NCBI GenBank assembly: GCA_003550325.1
Contig: QKWP01000616.1
Span: 104,566 to 168,565, forward strand
DNA length: 64,000 nucleotides
Source: Gigaspora rosea
Taxonomy: Eukaryota > Glomeromycota > Glomeromycetes > Diversisporales > Gigasporaceae
Direction of reading: 5' to 3'
Shown: positions 57,324 through 64,000 of the stretch, piece by piece
Layout of the letters: each line of letters opens with the position of its first letter
Position numbering within the stretch: position 1 is the first letter of the stretch
Position numbers and translations under genes: made by a program
The notes under the pieces: generated by a model
Told to the model about the DNA's origin: nothing
What the model saw: the letters and a program-made list of their open reading frames with translations, nothing else
The model's database searches: none

Positions 57324-59144
57324 AAGTCCTAAAGTTTTTATTCACTGAATAAATAGCTTCTTAAGAATATGAAATACTATAAAAGCAAATGTATAAAGTA
57401 AGATAGTGCGCGCAAAACCAGAATGAAAATATAATTTGAGGAATTTTTAATAAAATATAGCATTAAAATCAATTAACAATGAAGTTGTTACTGACTTTAG
57501 CCTTGAATGACAATTCAGTAATTAAATTCTAATGCATAAAACGAAATAAGTATGAGAATGTGATTGCGTTGTTCTGATAAAAATGACAAATAACTATGTA
57601 TACTTTACATCGACATTTATTCGGATGTTTATTACTCATGATAAGAATAGAATTTATAATAGTTGCAGCAAAAGCTAAAGTGATAATAAATATAAATTCG
57701 ATACTTTGAAGATTATTCGAATAAGGAGTAAAAATTATATCGAGAAAGAGAAAGATACATTAACACTTTATATAATTTCCTAAATTGGAATAATTTAATA
57801 TGCAATGATACACTCCTATATTATGAAGATTACTAATAGGATCTCCAAACATTCCTGTCCAATTCAAAATTTGAAATTTCATTCTGTGCGTTTAAGGAGG
57901 TTGCTTTTCCATTTATATTCGTTAATTTAAAAGCAAAATTTTTGGGGATTAATCTTGTAATTATTTAGAGGAATGAAAGTTTGGTTTGTGTTTGCCATTA
58001 ATAAAACTAATGCATGTACAGTAGTGCAACATTTGATATAATCATGACGGATCATTATTATATGCAAATTTTGCAATATTAGCAGTGAGACATGATTGAT
58101 TTATTATGAAATCCCTGAGGTAAATGGTATAAATTCGTCTTTTATCGAACGGCCTCCTTACTTTTAAAAATTTGGATAATTGCAAAAACAGGTAAAGAAA
58201 AATGCAACTTCGTAATTGTAATCTATTCTTTGTCATCTTTAATGAATTCGATAAAGAATTTGATTTGATGATTGGATCAAACAGATTTTGTATTGTGTCA
58301 CGCTTGAAAGTGCCTTTATTTTTTTTAAAAAAAATTAGTCGAATAGATTAAAATTGTATATACGGTAAAAACAGTTGGAGAAACAATCAAACAGGTTAAA
58401 ATAATAGATTATGAATAATCAAGAATTCGAGATGCATATCCACAAACGATCGGTTAAATTTATTCACTACTACAACCGATTATAAATATCGGCTTAGTCG
58501 AATTAAAAGTCTGGTTACATGATTATCAGTTATAGGCATACAAAAACAACTATTTTAAAAAAAGACCTGGATTTTCTTATCTATTTTAATTTTGGCAAAA
58601 GGAATCCTTTATATAGTGCACCGTGCACCCCTTCAATATCTTAACATTTTACTAGGGTAACCCTGTCATGTTACTAAGCAAAAATACTTATCTCGCAATT
58701 TTACTAGGGTAACCCCTATTGTGTTGCTAAGCAAAAATGCACCTTTCGCAATTTTATACTAAATCCAATTCTAACTCTAACTCTAATTCTAACCCTAACT
58801 CTAATTTAATCTTTAACTTTTATTATACTATTAGGACTACTAAAAATACTAAATTTATAGGGGTGCGCTGAGTGCACCGTGCACTGTTTAAATTTTTTTC
58901 TTGGTAAAATATCAATTTTAAAGTACATATTTTATATTCCTCTTTTTTTTCGATTTTTAAAGGTTATATTCATTCTTAACAGTTAATGAAAATGGAAATT
59001 TTTACTAAAATAGACTTATTACAAATTCTTTGCCGATTATGCCTTGTACTACCATAATGCTTAATTTTAAATAAAATCTGAATCAGTACAGTTATGTACG
59101 TTCTTAACGAAACGATCATTAAATTTTTTAAAACTTGATTAAAG
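57324..59144. other. Flank between copies 4 and 5
   Basis: Matches 10596-12293 with deletions (TAATCATGACGGATC at about 58040, ATTATGAAATCCCTGAGGT at about 58104, CGATCGGTTAAATTTATTC at about 58448). The upstream module is at about 59030-59066. It contains the MITE at 58601. A frame at 58042-58236 has no support. Confidence 0.5.
58601..58900. mobile_element. hAT-like MITE with GTGCACCGTGCAC ends
   Basis: Flanked by TTGGCAAAA (58592-58600) and TTGGTAAAA (58901-58909). The other flanks have the empty site (about 12069). AGTGCACCGTGCACCCCT near the left end is mirrored by AGGGGTGCGCTGAGTGCACC at the right. The centre repeats TTTTACTAGGGTAACCCCT, TCTCGCAATTTTA and TCTAACCCTAACTCT, closely matching the interior of the ~800 bp elements at 2943-6634. 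Confidence 0.75.
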
Positions 59145-60714
59145 ATGGCACTAAAATTCTTTGAAAAACTTTCAAATAATTATCTTGAACTCCTTGATGG
59201 TAAAGAGGATTTTGATATAATTATTAATGTCGGTGAATCTTCCAACACAAAAATATTCCGAGCACATTCAGCAATTTTAAGATACAGGTCTTTATATTTT
59301 CGCAATGAATTAAAGAATATCAGTAAAGATGAGAATAATATTAAAACAATTAATTTAAAGAATATTTCCATTCAACATTTTGAAATTATTATCAAGTAAG
59401 TTATTTTATACTACTATATTACGATTTATAATACATAATTTATATTATGTTACAAAAAGAAGTCTAAAATATACATAAATTTTATAAAAGATACATCTAT
59501 GGAGGAATAATCGTACTTGGAAACCATGATGCATCATTTATTTTTGAATTTATGCTTATTGTTTATGAATTTGGTTTGGATGAATTGGCAGAAAACCTTC
59601 AATCTCACTTAATTGAAAAGGAAGCTCATTGGCTTCGTTTACATTTTAATCGTATTTATCAAAAAAGTTTCCAGAATAATAAGCTTCAAGATTTACAAAA
59701 CTGGTGTAATGATATTGTGGCAAAATATCCTAACAAAGTTTTTGATTCCGAAAATTTCATCACACTCCAAGAAAGTGCATTAGTATCACTTATTAGCCGA
59801 GATGATTTACAAATGGAAGAAGTAGAAATTTGGAATTATGTTATAAAATGGGGAATTACACAAAATTCAGGCCTACCATCCGATCCTGAAGACTGGTCCA
59901 ATGAAAATTTTATTGCTTTAAAGAATACTTTACAAAATTGTTTACCACATACCGTTATTTTCAAATGTCTGGTAATGATATTATTAATAATGTGCAACCT
60001 TACCATCGAATCTTTGAAAAAAACCTTTGGAAAGATATAATGAAAAAGTATATGACAAATGAACCAATATCTTCTACTGTTCTTCCGCCTCGAATAATTT
60101 TTAAACCGACATTACCAGCTAGAATTGTTGAATCATTTTCAAAAGTTATTAATGAAAAACATGCAGCAGAAATTGTTTCATGGGTTGATATGAAAGATGA
60201 TGTTTATTCAGTAACAGATAATCCATATGAATTTAAATTACTTCTTCGTGGAAGCAGAGATGGTTTTAATAATACTTCATTCTGGAATTTATGTGATAAG
60301 CAAACTCATCTTGTTGTAGTTATTAAGGTTAAAGGTACTGATGAAATTCTTGGTGGATACAATCCTGTTGACTGGGACGAAGAATATCATTGGCAATATA
60401 GGAATAACAAAGAAAGCTTTATTTTTTCATTGAAAAATGGCAATATTCAAAACTCTATTTTAAGTCGTGTTAAAAAACCTGAAGAAGCAATTTTTTGTAA
60501 TATTAATTTTGGTCCAACATTTGGTTCTGGTCATGATCTTGCCATGTTCAATGAGTTTAATCTAGGTGACAATTGTTGGCTTAGTGAAACAGGTTCATAT
60601 GAGAAACTAATTAGAAACAATGCAGTTACATACAAAGCTTCATGGGCTGCCAATAAAATGTCATCTTTTTTAATAGAGGAATATGAAACATTTCAAATTA
60701 ATAAAAAATCCTAA
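59145..60714 (+). pseudogene. BTB-BACK-TLDc copy 5, single frameshift
   Basis: Exon 1 is 59145-59395, the intron is 59396-59490 (GTAAGT...AAAAG), and exon 2 starts at 59491. The frame is open through BTB and BACK until CCACATACCG (about 59950). There one base is missing compared with CCTCATATCCG in the 9046 gene. After this the TLDc frame is open to the stop at 60714. Apart from this the protein would match the intact gene in length plus a few residues. The C-terminal segment differs (GPTFGSGHDLAMFNEFNLGD, then an added SWAANKMS stretch). Possibly a functional allele if the missing base is a sequencing error. Confidence 0.8.
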
Positions 60715-61954
60715 AAAAAGGCATAAGGAATTCAAATAAAATATCATCTTTTTTTGATAGAGTTATATGAAATATTTCAAAATTAATAAAATTTAAACAT
60801 TCTATCCACAGAATATATTGATTATTATGATTGTGAATAGCTTGCATTTTCACTTGTACACCCGAATTTAAAACAATTTTGTAGAGTGCATTTGGAGAAG
60901 GAACATTTGGAAAGTGTTCACCATTAATAGAGCTAATACAAGCATGCACTAAAATTATACGTACATTAATAAATGAAAAGTTGCGATTTGATATAGAGTT
61001 ATTACAGTAAGGTTATGATTTACCAATTATGAACTTTCTGAGATATAGGGTATAAACTTATTCCATGATCGATTTAAATGGTGATATTGATATTTCTCTC
61101 TTTTTGTATGGCCGGTTTACTTTTTATAACCATGTAATTTTATTCTATTTTTCAAGCATCTCTAAATTAATTCGACAAAGAATCTGGTTTGTCATTTTAT
61201 CAGACAGAAAAATCAATTCTGTGTTGATTCCAGTGAGGAGGACATTTGAGAACTTCATATTTTTTTTCCTTTTTTTTTTTAAAAAAAAAAATTTGATTGA
61301 GCAAATTAGAATTGTATATAAAAACAGTTGAAGAAACAGGTACCTTAAAATAATGCGATCATCAATACAGGGAAAATTCGAGATTCACATCTTTTATATT
61401 TACGTCAATTTTACTTACGTAATGGAACAAATAAGTTTTTAGGTTGTTTGAAATTGAAACTTCATTTAGCGTATTTACGAGGGATTAAACAAGCATAAAA
61501 TTAAACATAGTGTACCGAGAAACACCGGACGTAAGCCGAAAAATCCGGCTGCTATGTTGGTTATCATATCGATCAAACTTCTATTTCTATTTGTTTAAGT
61601 TTTGGGGAAGATCAGGAGATGGAGATGGGATAACTTGAAACGAAGTTCCAACTTCAAGCGACTTATAAGCAAACAAAAGACAAACTTATAAAATAAATTT
61701 GCATTATTTATAAATTTTATATTGCTAAAATTTAAATTATTTGTTAAACATCTTATTATTGTATCTTATATACTGTCTAGTATCCTTAGGCTTCTTTAAA
61801 GTCTTAAAACATCGTGAACATTTTTTGATAGAATTTTTTATTTTCGTTCAAGAAGTCTCCATAGTTTCGAATGGAAACCGACATCTATTGCAGACTTGAC
61901 CTGTTGGTTCGGCATGTTAGGAAATATATGTATATATTTATTTATTTAGTTATT
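60715..61954. other. 3' flank of copy 5, start of another block
   Basis: 60760-60800 repeats the gene end (TATGAAATATTTCAAAATTA). 61020-61330 again shows the BTB flank landmarks (TATGAACTTTCTGAGATATA, then GGTATAAACTTATT, then a poly-T run), so another block begins and fades out near 61400. A frame at 61065-61331 lies in this repeat and is not considered a gene. Confidence 0.45.
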
Positions 61955-62183
61955 GGATAAATCTATTTGTAGCAGCCTGTTACACGCTTATTTGTAACAG
62001 CTTTATTTATAACTCAAATTTTATTAGGATAACCCCTATTGCACTTCTAGCAAAAAATGACCCTCTCGCAATTTTATATTAATATTGGCCCTAATCCTAA
62101 CTTTAACCTTACTTCAACATTAATACTGGCCTTATAGCTGTTACAGATAAGCTTGTAACAGGCTGTTACAAAAAGACCTTTTC
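61955..62183. mobile_element. MITE with TGTAACAGCCTGTTAC ends
   Basis: TTTGTAGCAGCCTGTTACAC and, reversed, TTTGTAACAGCCTGTTACAA are inverted, followed inward by GCTTATTTGTAACAGCT and its mirror. The centre reads CAAATTTTATTAGGATAACC, CCTCTCGCAATTTTA and CCTAATCCTAACTTTAACC, the shared core. A target duplication was not clear. Confidence 0.7.
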
Positions 62184-64000
62184 TTATTTATTTATTTAAA
62201 TTTGCATATAAAAATGTTGAAATAAATAAAAAGAGAAAATCTGCTTTGGCAATATAAGAAAAAAAACTTTTTTAATTTGCCTTTAAAAAATTTTAAATAA
62301 ATAAAATATTAGTTAAAAGAAAACTTGCTCGACAATAATTGCTTGATGCACAGTATTCTGATCCGAAATCATTGTAAGGCGAGACCAATTTAATTCGATG
62401 ATTTACACTCAAAAGAGGGGAGAGAAAAAAAAAGAACGTATACATAATAAATTTTAATCAAATCGTTTCTCAATCAAATTATCGTTTGACTTTTACTCGT
62501 CTTTTATGTTCATTTCTCTTCGGAACCTTATAATTTCTAATTTTAATTCCGCCTGTCTCCGGTCAAAACATATATGTATATCCCAAAAATTTTTTTTACT
62601 AAGAGGGGGTGTCGAAAGGGAGGTAATGTAAACCGCCGAATTGAATTGGTCTTGCTGTCTGTCTGACTACCATTGTTTTTTTTTTTACTGGAGGTGCTTG
62701 TGCTGTTATCAATTCGAAAATATGAGAAAAAATCTACGTGTTCTCAAGCTCCTTAATCGATAGGTCAAAAGTATCTGGAAATTAATTTTGCTTAACGGAA
62801 AATATCATATTCGCAATTTGATAAAGTTTATTACGTAATTCAAATTTTTTTATTAGCTAAAAATATTAAGAGAGTTTGTCATTTCAATTTACAACCATCG
62901 AATTTTTACCCCTGGTTAGGCAAAATTTCCAATTATTCGAGTATCCAAAGAGATCGCTCAACTAACTTTGTCATCTTGGCGTCAACGAATTACTATTTAT
63001 TCCTTACACTTAAAAGTTTTCATAGAAAATAAAAAAATATGAGGAACCCAGAAAAAAATTGCAGATGCCCATCATACTTAGACCTTACTATGCGATAACT
63101 AATTCAAATTTTCCGTCAATAATTTCTTCATTTTGTACAATAAACCCAATATCAACAAAGATATAAAACCATTATTGACTTTATTTTTTAATATTTGACG
63201 ATGATATTTGATAAATAAAAGTATAGCAAAAATTGCACAAGTACAAATTACGACCTTTATTTTAATTGATTATATTTAATGAGCATCGTTACGATCATTG
63301 GTTAAAAATAATGCTTGAGAAAACTTCATATTCTGGTTGTTAGCAATTTTATATAAATATAATTATAGCTGAGTATTTGGCTTAATCACATCGAGTATGA
63401 TGTTTGAGAACGCCCTTAGTAGTATATTTCGAGAAGGTACTCAGTAAATAAATTTTAATATGCTATTCAAGTAAATCGACATACTCAATAATGTATGATA
63501 TCATTGTTTCTTTACAAGTAGATCTCATTTAAATTCCGTTCAAATTATTAACCTGCTGATATTTTTCGACAGGCTCACGAATTTTCTGGCATAAACATTA
63601 AATATAAATAGCATCGTAAAGAGATAATATTTATTCTTTGAAAGTTTATGTTGGTATTTTTTAAAATATAATATAAGATATTTACTATTTCATTATAATT
63701 AAATATGCTAATAAGTATAGTGATAACTTCTAATTTTACGTTCTTAAATCAGCTCAAAAGAAAAAATTGTAAGTAAGGAGACGGATATTGGCAATTTATG
63801 ATCATGATTTACAAGTCATAATTTTCGAGTTTTGAATAAACATAACACACAACAATAACAAGATAAATCTATACGTATAAGTGTTTTCAGGATAAGTATT
63901 CAACTAAACCCCAAACTTTAGCATCATTCACGTCACTAAATGGATTAAAAACATGATAAAATAATTCCGACGCATGAAATTTATGTGTTTATTATAACTA
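62184..64000. other. No gene recognised
   Basis: AT-rich sequence without coding frames above background. CGAGACCAATTTAATTCG (about 62381) and CGAATTGAATTGGTCTTG (about 62639) form an isolated inverted pair, possibly a small element. A gene could begin to the right of the window. Confidence 0.3.

Noticed and set aside
61065..61331. Plus-strand 88 aa frame
   Set aside because: Corresponds to the non-coding flanking repeat found upstream of the other BTB loci, including the poly-T run translated as Phe.

Overview
The window reads as AT-rich eukaryotic nuclear DNA. Genes have short GT-AG introns, there is no operon structure, and expanded BTB/TLDc and Sel1-repeat/protein-kinase genes lie among many degenerate transposons. 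This combination is typical of arbuscular mycorrhizal fungi of the Rhizophagus type. The genus is inferred from gene content and has not been verified by any search. Only two loci look like plausible genes: a two-exon BTB-BACK-TLDc gene (9046-10595) and a Sel1-repeat protein kinase (25182-26744), whose C-terminal tail has slipped one frame. Almost everything else is pseudogene or mobile DNA.

Layout. 1-1830: a TTAA-flanked foldback element, CAAACT-rich repeats and imperfect tandem repeats. 2317-6920: a broken BTB-PH-TLDc chimera (chimera 1) split by three copies of an ~800 bp element. 9046-10595: the intact BTB-TLDc gene. 12294-16110: chimera 2, split by a MULE-like element and a small hAT-like element. 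16175-24123: transposons and relics of unrelated repeat genes. 25182-26863: the Sel1-kinase locus. 28175-29097: two more elements. 30920-33119: chimera 3. 33263-51051: a ~17.8 kb insertion with inverted termini, holding nested elements and a decayed hAT transposase. 51053-60714: two more BTB-TLDc copies (55801-57323 and 59145-60714), each broken by frameshifts. 60715-64000: flanking repeat and one small element, with no gene seen.

The BTB-TLDc genes and their flanks form a set of paralogous blocks with spacing near 3.3 kb where not interrupted. Each has a similar upstream module about 100 bp before the start codon. The blocks act as a natural alignment: most insertions can be placed exactly because another block keeps the empty site. 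This gives 8-9 bp target duplications for hAT-like and MULE-like elements, TA for pogo-like, TTA/TAA for Harbinger-like and TTAA for a foldback class.

The most unusual signals are DNA-level. First, a palindromic sequence phrase recurs inside elements of different transposon classes. Second, a short core followed by CCCTAA-like tracts is shared by small elements whose terminal repeats differ. Third, there is a BTB-PH-TLDc chimeric gene lineage. No rRNA, tRNA or CRISPR array was recognised.
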